A stretch of DNA of 64,000 nt from JAFLCM01 sp046154665 (GTDB lineage: Bacteria > Planctomycetota > Phycisphaerae > Phycisphaerales > UBA1924). The notes under the pieces are model-generated. The model was not told the DNA's origin, did no database searches, and worked only from the letters and a program-made list of their open reading frames with translations. Positions 1 to 8,591 of the stretch are shown one piece after another. Position 1 is the first letter of the stretch; every line of letters begins with the position of its first letter. Location: NCBI GenBank assembly GCA_046154665.1, contig JBJXFG010000098.1, positions 1 to 64,000 of the forward strand. Reading direction: 5' to 3'. A program made the position numbers and the translations under genes.

Positions 1-30
1 GGTGATGTCGTCGTCGTTGGCGCGCGTCAT
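1..30 (-). CDS. possible start of a minus-strand gene cut by the window edge
   Basis: An ATG on the minus strand at position 30 opens a frame (MTRANDDDIT) that leaves the window after ten codons. It lies downstream of, and on the same strand as, the YfgM-like gene, so it could be the next gene of that unit. Ten residues do not allow a product to be named. Confidence 0.25.
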   Translation of the reverse strand, partial: MTRANDDDIT

Positions 31-100
31 GGCATTGGCTCGCTGGCGCGGGGGGCCGATCTCACCGCGGCGGCGCGAACAGCGCGGAAAGGCTGAAAAA

Positions 101-188
101 GCGAGGCCGGAGCGTCAGCGACGGGTCCGGGCGAAACACGGAAACTCCGCAAACTCAGACCCACTCGCTCACGCTCGGGGCTCGTTGG
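101..188. repeat. dispersed palindromic repeat, family A, copy 1
   Basis: An imperfect inverted repeat. The left arm reads GAGGCCGGAGCGTCAGCGAC and the right arm is GTCGCTGACGCTC-like (CTCGCTCACGCTCGGGGCTC), with about 30 bases between them. The same arms recur near 9581, 18522, 34186, 46715 and 48944. This copy lies just downstream of the minus-strand gene that ends at 210. Confidence 0.75.
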
Positions 189-209
189 CGATCTGGGCTC
201 GCCAAAAGC

Positions 210-1166
210 TCAGCCCGGCTTCGGTTCCGCGGGCGGCGTCTGCGGCTCGGTCTGAGCGGGCGCGGGCGGAGTTCCTTCAGGGGCCGGCGCGGGAGCCGGA
301 GCGGGTGCCGCCGCCGGCGGCCTCACCTCGATCGTCTCCTTCGGCGTCGGGTCGATCTTGCCCTCGCGCATCAGCTTGCGCACTTCCTCGGGGTCGAGCT
401 TCTTCAACTCAACACCGGGGGGCGCGTTCAGCGTCGGGGTGATCCCCGCCACGCCGGAGTCCACCGGCTGGGGCACCACGGCGACCGGCTCGCGGGCCGA
501 CTCGGGCAGGTCGTTGCGCGAAAACACCGGCTTAAGCGTGGCGACGCGCTTGAGCGTCACGATCCGCTCGTTCGCCTTGGCTTCCTGGTCCGGGAACCCC
601 ATCGACTTCGCCGTCGACGCCACTTGCTCCATCGTCTTGACGGCTTCGTCCACCTGGCCGGCGTCGGCCTGCAGCGTGGCCTTGAACCAGCGGGCCTGCT
701 GGTGCAGCGTGGGGGCGGCGGACTTGTCGGCGAGGATCGCGTCGATCAGCTTCGAGGCCTCGGCCTCCATGTTGCGCTTACCGGCTTCGTCGAGTTTGTC
801 TTCGGGCGCGGGCGACATGAAGTTCGCGCCGGGCTTGAGGCCTTTGCGCGCGAGGTCCACATAGAGCCCGGCGGCGGAGACGCGGGCCATCGCCGCCACG
901 CTCCCGTTGGGGTGGTTGTTCGCCACGTCCATCAGCGAGGCGGGGTTGCCGGTGTCGGCGGCGGCGCGGAGATCGGCGAAGGCGAGGTCGCGGGCGTTCT
1001 CCTGACGCTGGTTCCACCAGTTTCGTCCGACGTAGATCAGCACAATGGCGAGCAGCAAGTAGACGGCGTACCCGCCGTACTTCTGCAGGAAGTTGATGAG
1101 GTCGGTGTTGAGGCGCGACTCTTGCAAGCCGGCGCCGACCTGGACTTGTTGCTGGCGTTGTTCCAT
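210..1166 (-). CDS. membrane-anchored YfgM-like (TPR-type) protein
   Basis: A 318-residue protein starting at the ATG at 1166. The longer upstream frame overlaps the neighbouring GTPase gene and does not read like protein. After about 25 polar residues there is one membrane segment (YAVYLLLAIVLIYVGRNWW), followed by QxxARDLAFADLRAAADTG and an alanine-rich helical region. This layout is that of the YfgM/ancillary SecYEG family with a TPR-like domain exposed outside the membrane. The last 100 residues are proline- and alanine-rich (PAAAPAPAPAPAPEG) and probably disordered. A role in envelope protein quality control is inferred from the family only. The gene follows the GTPase gene on the same strand. 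Confidence 0.6.
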   Translation of the reverse strand: MEQRQQQVQVGAGLQESRLNTDLINFLQKYGGYAVYLLLAIVLIYVGRNWWNQRQENARDLAFADLRAAADTGNPASLMDVANNHPNGSVAAMARVSAAGLYVDLARKGLKPGANFMSPAPEDKLDEAGKRNMEAEASKLIDAILADKSAAPTLHQQARWFKATLQADAGQVDEAVKTMEQVASTAKSMGFPDQEAKANERIVTLKRVATLKPVFSRNDLPESAREPVAVVPQPVDSGVAGITPTLNAPPGVELKKLDPEEVRKLMREGKIDPTPKETIEVRPPAAAPAPAPAPAPEGTPPAPAQTEPQTPPAEPKPG

Positions 1167-1300
1167 GAGAGGGAGAGGGTGCGGAGTTTCGGAGTGGGAG
1201 ACGACGGGGCTTGCCAGGCCGTGATTCGATTCGGAGCGTTGGGGGAAGGATAGGCGGGCGCGGTTCGACGTCCCTTGCACCACACAAAGACCGAATGCCC

Positions 1301-2329
1301 TCAGCCGCTGGCTCGGAGTGCCGGATGAAACGCCCATCGCGGCGGACGGGCGCGCAGCACGCGCGGCACCAGCCGATCCGCCACCGACTCCGCCAGCGCT
1401 TCCAGCCCCGCGCCGGAGAGCGCATCGGTCGTCAGATCGCACGCCGGGGCTTCCCCGCGCGGCCACAGCCCGGCGCGCGTGCCGATGCGCAACATCGGCG
1501 TACCCGCCTTCGCGCCCATCACCGCGCCGTCGAGAAAGCCCGAGTTCGCGTCGCCGCAGATCAACACGAGGTCGGCATCAGAGACGGCGCGGGCGGCGAG
1601 CGCTCGCGCGCCGGCTTCGGCGGAGCGCGGGTCGATGCCGTCACGCCACCCCGGCGTATCGAGCCAGTGGACGCACACGCCGTCGAGCGTCAGCGTCACC
1701 CCGAGGTGGTCCAGCGTCGTGCCGGGCAGATCGGCGACGATGGCGGCCTCGCGCCGCGCCAGCGCGTTCAGCAGCGTGCTCTTCCCGACGTTGGCGTGCC
1801 CGATCGCCGCGACCACCGGGGCGCGGAGCAGGCGGTCGAGCTGCGCGGATTCGTCTGGTGACGCGGGGCGAGCCGCGGCATCGTTCCACAGCGCGGGCTG
1901 GGCCAGCAGCACGTCGACCGCCGCGGGGGATTCGACGCGCGCGAGCGCGTCGAGCACGCAGGCTTCGACGAGGCTCGCGGCCTCGGGGTAGAGCTGGCGC
2001 GGGTCGAGCGTTTCGGCGGGCGCGTGCGCGATGCCGATGCGCGCCAGCGCGGCCTCGAAAGCCCGCTCCACGGCCCGTCCGGCGTGGAGACTCATGTGCA
2101 GCACGTGCGGCGCGGGGCGCGTCACGAGCGCGTCGTCGATGTCGGGGATCACGCGCAGCCCGACGGTGCGCGGGGCGACGGGTGCGATGCTCAGCGCTCG
2201 GAAGACCTCGTCAAATGCGAAGTCGCCGGCGGGCTCGATCGCGGTGAGCTGATAGAGCGACAACGCCGCACCGGTGGCGGCGGCGGCGGGGGTCAGGCGC
2301 GTGAAGGTGATGCCGGTCGGAACGGTCAC
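1301..2329 (-). CDS. MnmE/TrmE-like GTPase with altered G4 motif and no C-terminal CxGK
   Basis: A 342-residue protein with a GTG start at 2329. Residues 1-160 resemble the folate-binding and helical parts of MnmE, which acts with MnmG to modify U34 of tRNA. The G domain has G1 GHANVGKS (177-184), a G2 threonine pair (204-205, LPGTT), G3 DTPG (224-227) and a G5-like SGAG. The NKxD guanine-specificity motif is absent: the matching place reads RIGTRAGL (281-288). The protein ends in ...HPALRASG, whereas MnmE (about 450 residues) ends in a catalytic CxGK. It is therefore a shortened relative that probably does not perform canonical MnmE chemistry. Planctomycetes may carry a separate true mnmE elsewhere; this window cannot show that. 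Confidence 0.7.
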   Translation of the reverse strand: MTVPTGITFTRLTPAAAATGAALSLYQLTAIEPAGDFAFDEVFRALSIAPVAPRTVGLRVIPDIDDALVTRPAPHVLHMSLHAGRAVERAFEAALARIGIAHAPAETLDPRQLYPEAASLVEACVLDALARVESPAAVDVLLAQPALWNDAAARPASPDESAQLDRLLRAPVVAAIGHANVGKSTLLNALARREAAIVADLPGTTLDHLGVTLTLDGVCVHWLDTPGWRDGIDPRSAEAGARALAARAVSDADLVLICGDANSGFLDGAVMGAKAGTPMLRIGTRAGLWPRGEAPACDLTTDALSGAGLEALAESVADRLVPRVLRARPPRWAFHPALRASG

Positions 2330-2349
2330 ATCACGAGCGTAACGATGTC

Positions 2350-2484
2350 AACAGAACCGCGACCGTGAGGGAGCGGTCTGGACGAAGTGGTCAAGTGGTC
2401 GGGTGCGCCAGGCGGGCGCGCACTTGACCACTTGACCACTCGACCACTTCTCAAGAAACCCCTCCCTGACGGTCGGGGTTCTGC
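2350..2484. repeat. dispersed palindromic repeat, family F, copy 1
   Basis: The left arm CAGAACCGCGACCGTGAGGG pairs with the right arm CCCTGACGGTCGGGGTTCTG. The interior holds a second inverted repeat built from AAGTGGTCAAGTGGTC and GACCACTTGACCACT. The element fills the gap between the glucan phosphorylase stop and the GTPase start. A second copy lies inside the murJ frame at 7892-8004. Confidence 0.75.
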
Positions 2485-2490
2485 GCTGTT

Positions 2491-5226
2491 TCACCGCGCC
2501 GTCGCCGTCGTCAGCACCGGTCGGCGTTCTTCGTGTTCGTGCGCCCACGCCGAATCCGAGCCGTAGCGGACGCCCGGCGTGCCCGGGTCGCCCCGATACC
2601 AGGTGATGCGCCCGGGCAGCAGGGTTCCTACCAATCGCTCGTCGCGCGGGACGACGCGAACCGTGAACCCGCGCCGGCCTGAGCCGTCGGCCTCGAACTC
2701 ACCCGCGAATGTCGCGACACCCTGCGCGTCGGTGCCGTTGGCGGGGGATGAGGGCAGGCCGCCTTCGTTCTCGCGCAGCGGCTTCATGTCTGACACGGCG
2801 CACTGCGTCATGTCGCCCAGGCTGGTCACTTCGCCGTGATAGACCTGCACGCGCACCTCGTGCGGCAGCAGGCCCCCGAGCTCGACCTCGGCCTTCACCC
2901 GCACATGCGAGCGCACCGGGATCTGCGGGCCCACGTCGGCGGAGACGCCTCGGATGGTCACGTTGTGCCACAGGTCATTGAGCCGGCGTACCTGGGCGGC
3001 GAAGTCCTTGGCGTCGTGCAGGCTGTTCGCGCTCAGTTTGCGCGAAAGACCGTGGGCCACCAGGTAAAACTGCATCGCGTAGTCGGCGACCATGCGGTTG
3101 GTGCTGAACAGCGGCGTCAGCGACCGGATCGAGTGCTTCATGCGGCCCACCCACTTGCGCGGGATGCCGCCCTCGTCGCGGTCGTAGAACTCCGGCAGAA
3201 TCTGGCGTTCGAGCAGGTCATAGAGCGCACGGCTCTCGATCGCGTCCTGCTCGGCGGAATCGTTGTACGCCTCGCCCTTGCCGATGGCGAACCCGTGGCG
3301 CGGCTCGTACGCCTCGTCCCACCAGCCGTCGAGGATCGAGACGTTGATCACGCCGTTCATCGCGGCCTTCATGCCGCTGGTCCCGGAGGCTTCCATGCCC
3401 CGCTTGGGGGTGTTCAGCCACACGTCGCAGCCCTGCACCATCCGCCGCGCCACATCGATGTCGTAATCCTCGAGGAACACCACGCGGCGCAGCTCGGGCG
3501 TCGCGTCGGCGAGCTTGACGATTTCGCGGATCAGCTCCTTGCCCGGCCCGTCGGCGGGGTGGGCCTTGCCGGCGATCAGCAGCTGGATCGGCCGCTTGGT
3601 GCTCGTGAAGAGCGCCTTGAGGCGTTCCTTGTCGTGCATCAGCAGCGTGCCGCGCTTGTACGTCGCGAAGCGGCGAGCAAACCCGATCGTGAACACCTCG
3701 GGGTCGAGCGCGTTGGCGGCGCGCTCGATCTCGTCGTGCCCCGCCCCGCGGGCCTTGAGCTGCTTGCGCAGCCGCCCGCGGCACCAGGTGATGAGCTTTT
3801 CACGCTGACGCTTCCGCAGACGCCACAGCTCATCGTCGGGCACGTCTTCGATCGCGTCCCAAAGGCGGAAATCATCGGGGTCCAGGGCCCAATCGGGCCC
3901 GAGGTAGCGGTCAAACAGGCCTTGCAACTGCGGGCTGAGCCACGAGCGCGGGTGGACGCCGTTGGTCACGTGCCCGATCGGCACCTCGGTCTCGGGGAGG
4001 CCCGGCCAGATGTCGCGCCACATGTTGCGGCTCACCTCGCCGTGGAGGCGCGAGACGCCGTTGGAGAACTGGGTGGTGCGCAGAGCCAGCACGGCCATCG
4101 AGAAGAACTCGCCTCGATCAAACACGTTGTTGCGCCCGAGCATCAGCAGGCCTTCGAGGTCGGTGCCCAGTCGGGGCAGCATGGGCTCGAAGTAGCGCTG
4201 AATGAGCTCGCCCGAGAAGCGGTCGATGCCCGCGGGCACCGGGGTGTGCGTGGTGAACAGATGGGCCGATGCGGCGGCCAGGCGGGCTTCATCAAAGGAA
4301 ACGCTGTGCGTCTCACGCAGGCGAGCGATTCGTTCGAGGGCCAGGAAGGCGGCGTGACCCTCGTTGATGTGATAGACGGTGGGATGCTCGCCGACCTTTT
4401 CGAGGGCGCGGGCGCCGCCGATGCCCAGGACGATCTCCTGCTTGATCCGCGTCTCGATGTCGCCGCCGTAGAGCGTGCGGGTGATCTCGCGGTCTTCGCG
4501 CGAGTTCTCCGGCATGTTGGTGTCGAGCAGGTAGAGCGGCACGCGCCCGACATGGACGCGCCACACGCCGATGGTCACCTGACGCCCCGGCAGGTCCACC
4601 GTCACGCGGTACTGCTCGCCCGTGCTCGGGTCGATCAGGCGGTGCAACGGCTGGTTGGGGAAGTCGAGCTCGGGGTAGGTCTCCTGCTGCCACCCGTCGG
4701 CGGAGAGGTATTGATGGAAGTACCCGCAGCGGTAGAGCAGCCCGACGGCGCACAGGGGCAGGCCCAGTTCGCTGGCGGACTTGAGATGGTCGCCCGCCAG
4801 GCAGCCCAGGCCGCCGGAGTAAACCTGGAAGCACTCGGTGAGGCCGAACTCGGCGCAGAAGTAGGCGATGCGCATGCCGCCCTCGCCGTCGGGCCCGGGC
4901 AGGTGCTGGGGGAACTGGCGGTGGAACCAGCTGGCGCGTTCCTGGTGGTACTTGAGCTTGGCGTGGGTGAGCGCCAGCTCGTGCCGGTACGACTGGTCGC
5001 GGGCCATCTTGTCGAGCTGGGCCTGGTCGATCTGCCCGAGCAGCTTGATGGGGTTGTGATGGGTCGAGTCCCACAGCTCGCGGTCGAGGCGCTTGAACAG
5101 GCGCACGGCCTCGGGGTGCCACGACCACCACAGGTTGTGCGCGATCTCCATCAGCGGGCGCAGCGCCTCGGGCAGGTCCGGCACGACGCGGAACGAACGG
5201 ATGCTGGCTTGGCCGGCGTGGAGCAT
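2491..5226 (-). CDS. glgP: alpha-glucan (glycogen) phosphorylase
   Basis: A 911-residue GT35 enzyme that cleaves the non-reducing ends of alpha-1,4-glucans with phosphate to give glucose 1-phosphate. It has the N-terminal extension of the bacterial/archaeal subfamily (PLMEIAHNLWWSWHPEAV), then AYFCAEFGLTE, GGLGCLAGDHLKSAS, TNGVHPRSW and the pyridoxal-phosphate site region MEASGTSGMKAAMNG, where the lysine binds PLP. The ATG at 5226 was chosen because the family starts at this point; the frame further upstream is low-quality. The C-terminal 120 residues form a beta-rich domain (VRVKAEVELGGLLPHEVRVQ) usual in this subfamily. The protein is cytoplasmic. No glycogen-synthesis genes are adjacent. 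Confidence 0.93.
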   Translation of the reverse strand: MLHAGQASIRSFRVVPDLPEALRPLMEIAHNLWWSWHPEAVRLFKRLDRELWDSTHHNPIKLLGQIDQAQLDKMARDQSYRHELALTHAKLKYHQERASWFHRQFPQHLPGPDGEGGMRIAYFCAEFGLTECFQVYSGGLGCLAGDHLKSASELGLPLCAVGLLYRCGYFHQYLSADGWQQETYPELDFPNQPLHRLIDPSTGEQYRVTVDLPGRQVTIGVWRVHVGRVPLYLLDTNMPENSREDREITRTLYGGDIETRIKQEIVLGIGGARALEKVGEHPTVYHINEGHAAFLALERIARLRETHSVSFDEARLAAASAHLFTTHTPVPAGIDRFSGELIQRYFEPMLPRLGTDLEGLLMLGRNNVFDRGEFFSMAVLALRTTQFSNGVSRLHGEVSRNMWRDIWPGLPETEVPIGHVTNGVHPRSWLSPQLQGLFDRYLGPDWALDPDDFRLWDAIEDVPDDELWRLRKRQREKLITWCRGRLRKQLKARGAGHDEIERAANALDPEVFTIGFARRFATYKRGTLLMHDKERLKALFTSTKRPIQLLIAGKAHPADGPGKELIREIVKLADATPELRRVVFLEDYDIDVARRMVQGCDVWLNTPKRGMEASGTSGMKAAMNGVINVSILDGWWDEAYEPRHGFAIGKGEAYNDSAEQDAIESRALYDLLERQILPEFYDRDEGGIPRKWVGRMKHSIRSLTPLFSTNRMVADYAMQFYLVAHGLSRKLSANSLHDAKDFAAQVRRLNDLWHNVTIRGVSADVGPQIPVRSHVRVKAEVELGGLLPHEVRVQVYHGEVTSLGDMTQCAVSDMKPLRENEGGLPSSPANGTDAQGVATFAGEFEADGSGRRGFTVRVVPRDERLVGTLLPGRITWYRGDPGTPGVRYGSDSAWAHEHEERRPVLTTATAR

Positions 5227-5604
5227 GAGTAAGGCCTTTCGGGCGCTGGAGCACAATCGCGACGGTTCGAGGCGGCGCGGCGATGAGGTGGAACGGTTTA
5301 TCGGCCCACGCCGAGAGACTCGCTCCGCCTCCGCGCCCGACGCGCTTTTGCGTCCGGGAAGATCGACGCATCGCGGCCCCGAGTTTATTCGTCCATCCCC
5401 TCGACACGGAGCCAAAGTCCGCCCGAATCGCGGGCAAACCCGGACATGTCAATCTGAACTCCGGGCGCGAAGCCGGCTTAGTTATGTTTGTATTTTGATC
5501 GGTATCGAGAACTCGAACTGGCTGAAAGCGACCCAGAAAAACCGGTTCCGGGGATGGATTTCGAAAGCCGTGGCCGAATTCTGCTCGTTTTCCCGCGTTC
5601 TCCC
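5227..5604. other. divergent intergenic region without a recognised gene
   Basis: The region separates glgP (leftward) from the small exported-protein gene (rightward). Open frames here are short and lack coding character. It is expected to hold the glgP promoter, but I cannot point to a convincing hexamer pair on the minus strand. Confidence 0.5.
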
Positions 5605-5633
5605 TTGCACCCATCCCCGACTCGTGGCATAGT
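5605..5633 (+). promoter_or_regulatory. candidate sigma-70 promoter
   Basis: TTGCAC (5605-5610) and CATAGT (5628-5633) are separated by 17 bases. A start near 5640 would give a leader of about 58 bases ending in the good ribosome site GAAGAGGAG (5681-5689), 8 bases before the ATG at 5698. Confidence 0.55.
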
Positions 5634-5697
5634 ACCCCTGCACAAAGGGAAGCCCGTGCTCGAATTCTCGGCACAGGTTTTGAAGAGGAGTCAGATC

Positions 5698-6000
5698 ATG
5701 TTTCTCGCGACCATCGCTTTGACATCTGCTGTGGCGTTCTCGGCTCAGGGTACAGGCACCGCCCCGGTCCAGGCTGTTGCCGCCCCGGTGGCCCCCGCGC
5801 CCGTCGTGCTCGCTCAGTTCGAGCCCGTCGCCAGCTTCGCCCAGCTCGTCCCGACCTCGGTCGCGGCCCCCTCGGCGGCGATCGCGCTGCTCGGGCCGGT
5901 CATGTTCCGGCGCAGCCGGCCGTTCCGCGTCCGTGCGGAGCGTCGCACCGAGCTCTCGCCGCTGCCTCAGAACTACATGTACTTCCCCGCCGCCCGGTAA
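5698..6000 (+). CDS. small exported protein of unknown function
   Basis: A 100-residue protein with an N-terminal hydrophobic stretch (MFLATIALTSAVAFSAQG) that fits a signal peptide cut near AFSA-Q. The middle is rich in Ala, Pro and Val, and the tail is basic (FRRSRPFRVRAERR) and ends in NYMYFPAAR. Support comes from the promoter, the strong Shine-Dalgarno sequence and a rho-independent terminator directly after it, so it is a monocistronic unit. I do not recognise a family. Confidence 0.65.
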   Translation: MFLATIALTSAVAFSAQGTGTAPVQAVAAPVAPAPVVLAQFEPVASFAQLVPTSVAAPSAAIALLGPVMFRRSRPFRVRAERRTELSPLPQNYMYFPAAR

Positions 6001-6100
6001 TCCCGGCGCGGGCTGACGATCAATCTGAGTCTCAATCACGGCGCGTGCGATCGTGGAAGTCTCGCGCGGCGTGTTCAGAACCACTGGGAAGTGGACGGAT

Positions 6101-6134
6101 CGCCCCGCGATTGCCGGGGCGGTTTGCTTTTTTT
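6101..6134 (+). terminator. rho-independent terminator
   Basis: The 7-bp stem CGCCCCG / CGGGGCG with loop CGATTGC is followed by GTTTGC and seven T residues. It ends the small-protein unit about 100 bases after the stop. Confidence 0.8.
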
Positions 6135-6140
6135 GGAAGG

Positions 6141-6174
6141 CATCGAGGCATCGAGGCATCGAGGCATCGAGGCA
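6141..6174. repeat. short tandem repeat, unit CATCGAGG
   Basis: Four complete copies of the 8-mer CATCGAGG plus two bases lie between the terminator at 6134 and the murJ stop at 6189. Confidence 0.85.
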
Positions 6175-6188
6175 AGAGTGAGGGAGCG

Positions 6189-8036
6189 TCATCCGAAGTC
6201 GGCGCCCCCTCCCGCACCGTCCTTGCCGGTGTTTCGTTCGAGGAGCCACTTGAGTTCGTCGCGCTTGGTGAGCAGGGCGATGACGCCGAAGACGCCGATG
6301 CCGATGATGGTGTCGCGGGCCAGGGCCAGGGCCCGATCGGCCCATGGGGCGTCGGCGGCGAGCGGCCAGACCAGCGCCGAGCCGATCAGCACGCAGCCCA
6401 TGATGATCGAGGCGAGGATGGTGATCGAGACGCCGCGGCGGGTCTCGGCGTTGAAAAGCGGGCTTGTCGCGGATGCGAACCGACGCGACGCCAGCCACCC
6501 CAGCGCCACGCACTGGCCCGTCGCGGTGATGGTCGTCGCCCAGGCCAGCCCGGCCTCCTGCAGCGGCCAGATGAGCACCAGGTTCAGCACCAGATTGCAG
6601 GCGATGGTGATGAGGCTGACCCGCATCGGCGTCTTGGTGTCGCCGGCGGCGTAGAAGGCCTTGTTGAACACGTGCGTGAGCGAGTACGCCCACACCGCCA
6701 CGCTGTAGCCGATCAGCACGTTGGCGACCCGCGCGATCTCGTCCGCCCGCCCCACTTCGCTGCTGTAGATCACGGCACACATGTTGTGCCCGACGATCAC
6801 CAGCCCGACGGTCGCGGGCAGGCCGATGAACAGGCTGAGACGCGTGCCGCGGCGGATGATCTCGGCGAAGTCCCGCGTGCGGTTGGCCTCGTCGGCCCAG
6901 GCCCGAGCCAGCGCGGGGAAGACGGCGGTGGCCACGGCGATGCCGAACACGCCGAGGGGGAACTGGTACAGCCGCGAGGCATAAGACAGCACGGCGGCAC
7001 CGCCGCCGTCGATGGGGTAGGCCGTGCCGGGCAACAGGCCGAAGGGCGACGCCGTGCCGAACACCACGACGTACCCGGCGATGAGCTGGTCGGCCAGCAC
7101 GCTGAGCTGCATCGTGCCCGACGAGATCGTCACGGGGATGAAGCGCTTCAGCATGGCCCGGAAGTTGTCGCGCACGTCGACGGCTTGCTTCTTCCACGAG
7201 ACCAGCACTCCACCCCCCACGCCGCGCAGCGCCCAGAGGCACCACGCGAGCTGCACGAAACCGGAGAGTGTGACGCTCACAGCGACGGCGAGTGCGGACG
7301 TTTCGAGCGAAGCCTTCCACGCCCATGCCCACAGCGTCGCCGCGGCGATCATGAAGGCGCTGAGCAGAATGGGTGCGGCGGCGGGGGCGGCGAACTTGCC
7401 GTGGGTCTGAAGCATGCCGCCGAGGATCGCGGTGGCGCAGATCAGCGGCATGTAAGGCAGCATCACCATCGTGAAGACGACGAAGCTGTGCCCGCTTTCT
7501 CCGGGGGTGAGGGAACGGAGGAAGAGGAAGAGGATCGCCTCGCCCACGAGCACGATGAGGGCCGAGAGGGCGAGCAGCGCCGACATGGTCAGCCGCGCCA
7601 GGGCGTTGGCCTTGCCGGAGTCTTGCTTCAAAAGGGACGAGTATTCAGGGATGAACGCGGCGGTGAGGGCCCCCTCGCCGAAGAGCCGCCGGAACACATT
7701 CGGCACGGCGAACGCGAGCGTGAACGCCGACCAGACAGGCGAGGCGCCGAAGACCTTGAACGCGATGGACTCGCGGATGAGGCCTGAAAGGCGCGAGAGG
7801 AGCGTGAGGAAGGCGATGATGCGGACGAAGCCGGCGAAGCCGGTCGAGAGAGCGGGGGCGAGAGCGGGGGCGGGTGCGGGAGGGGGGGGCGCAGAACGGA
7901 ACCCCGACCGTGAGGGAGGGGTTTCCTGTTCCCCCGGCACGGTGGCAGATACGGGCGCGTTCCGCACATCGGAAGAGACCCCTCCCTCACGGTCGGGGTT
8001 CTGTTGCTCGAGGGGAATGGGCAGATCGTCCGGCAC
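6189..8036 (-). CDS. murJ: lipid II flippase MurJ with a repeat-derived N-terminal extension
   Basis: A 615-residue polytopic membrane protein of the MviN/MurJ family, which moves the peptidoglycan precursor lipid II across the inner membrane. The conserved start of the family is seen at FVRIIAFLTLLSRLSGLIRE, followed by FRRLFGEGALTAAFIPEYS and about 14 membrane segments. Before this lie about 65 residues rich in Pro and Ala that are encoded by a copy of dispersed repeat F (7892-8004, peptides NPDREGGVSS and TPPSRSGF). The GTG at 8036 lies 9 bases after the stop of the VanZ-like gene, so the two are probably co-transcribed. A shorter start inside the extension is possible; I see no better ATG before the conserved core. 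Confidence 0.9.
   Translation of the reverse strand: MPDDLPIPLEQQNPDREGGVSSDVRNAPVSATVPGEQETPPSRSGFRSAPPPPAPAPALAPALSTGFAGFVRIIAFLTLLSRLSGLIRESIAFKVFGASPVWSAFTLAFAVPNVFRRLFGEGALTAAFIPEYSSLLKQDSGKANALARLTMSALLALSALIVLVGEAILFLFLRSLTPGESGHSFVVFTMVMLPYMPLICATAILGGMLQTHGKFAAPAAAPILLSAFMIAAATLWAWAWKASLETSALAVAVSVTLSGFVQLAWCLWALRGVGGGVLVSWKKQAVDVRDNFRAMLKRFIPVTISSGTMQLSVLADQLIAGYVVVFGTASPFGLLPGTAYPIDGGGAAVLSYASRLYQFPLGVFGIAVATAVFPALARAWADEANRTRDFAEIIRRGTRLSLFIGLPATVGLVIVGHNMCAVIYSSEVGRADEIARVANVLIGYSVAVWAYSLTHVFNKAFYAAGDTKTPMRVSLITIACNLVLNLVLIWPLQEAGLAWATTITATGQCVALGWLASRRFASATSPLFNAETRRGVSITILASIIMGCVLIGSALVWPLAADAPWADRALALARDTIIGIGVFGVIALLTKRDELKWLLERNTGKDGAGGGADFG
7892..8004. repeat. dispersed palindromic repeat, family F, copy 2 (inside murJ)
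   Basis: The left arm GAACCCCGACCGTGAGGGAG (7899-7918) pairs with the right arm CTCCCTCACGGTCGGGGTTC (7982-8001). Both arms lie in frame in the N-terminal extension of MurJ. This is the same family as the intergenic copy at 2350-2484. Confidence 0.85.
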
Positions 8037-8045
8037 GGTCGCGGG

Positions 8046-8462
8046 TCATCGGCTGGGGGGAGCGGAACGGTCGAGAAAGCGGCGCAGGCTGATGTTGATG
8101 AGTGTGCCGAGCAGCACGCCCAGGGTGTTGAACATCATGTCGTCCCACGCGAACCAGCGCCGGATGAAGGGGACGGCCTGCAGCCCCTCATCGACACACG
8201 CGTACGCGGCGGCCACCACCTGGACCAGCGCGACCGCCCGCCACGAACGCGGATCGCCCAGCAGCCCGCTCACAAACAGCAGCACCGTCCAGATCGAGAA
8301 AATCGTGAGGTGGACCACCAGATCGGGCCGACCGGCCATCGGGATCGCCAGCTGCGGCCAGTGGGTGCCGATGAACAGCGCCACGGCGTAGAGCGCAAAG
8401 ACAACGCGTGCGGGGCGCGATGAGACGACTCTGGAGAGGAACGAGGCAGGGGTGACGGTCAC
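8046..8462 (-). CDS. VanZ-like membrane protein
   Basis: A 138-residue protein with four predicted membrane segments and the VanZ-family pattern: FALYAVALFIGTHWPQ at the start, DLVVHLTIFSIWTVLL, then ACVDEGLQAVP and DDMMFNTLGVLLGT. The family includes a teicoplanin-resistance accessory protein, but most members have no known role. The GTG at 8462 is chosen because a TATCTT hexamer ends 6 bases before it on the minus strand, the window's leaderless pattern. murJ follows 9 bases downstream. Confidence 0.75.
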   Translation of the reverse strand: MTVTPASFLSRVVSSRPARVVFALYAVALFIGTHWPQLAIPMAGRPDLVVHLTIFSIWTVLLFVSGLLGDPRSWRAVALVQVVAAAYACVDEGLQAVPFIRRWFAWDDMMFNTLGVLLGTLINISLRRFLDRSAPPSR

Positions 8463-8468
8463 GGCGGG

Positions 8469-8584
8469 AAGATAGTGGCACCACCGAGCGAGCGATGGGA
8501 GACGCCCGAGCGATGAGCCCGTCGCTCCGACGGCAGCGCTGGATCGCAAACGCTTGCCTTCAAGAGAAAAGACTCGCCTACCCT
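8469..8584. promoter_or_regulatory. divergent leaderless promoter region
   Basis: On the minus strand TATCTT (8474-8469) ends 6 bases before the GTG of the VanZ-like gene. On the plus strand TACCCT (8579-8584) ends 7 bases before the ATG at 8592. Both would place the transcription start at or next to the start codon. Confidence 0.55.
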
Positions 8585-8591
8585 TTGCCCC

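Noticed and set aside
2..442. 146-codon plus-strand open frame at the window start
   Set aside because: It runs over a family A repeat and the Pro/Ala tail of the YfgM-like gene and has no coding character.
2348..2548. 66-codon minus-strand open frame
   Set aside because: It lies on a family F repeat and contains only repeat-derived peptide.
2836..5232. 798-codon plus-strand open frame
   Set aside because: It is the antisense shadow of glgP; the protein is rich in His/Val/Gly/Arg without domains, as expected from high-GC complement frames.
6045..7787. 580-codon plus-strand open frame
   Set aside because: Shadow of murJ; His/Arg/Asp-rich without domain character.
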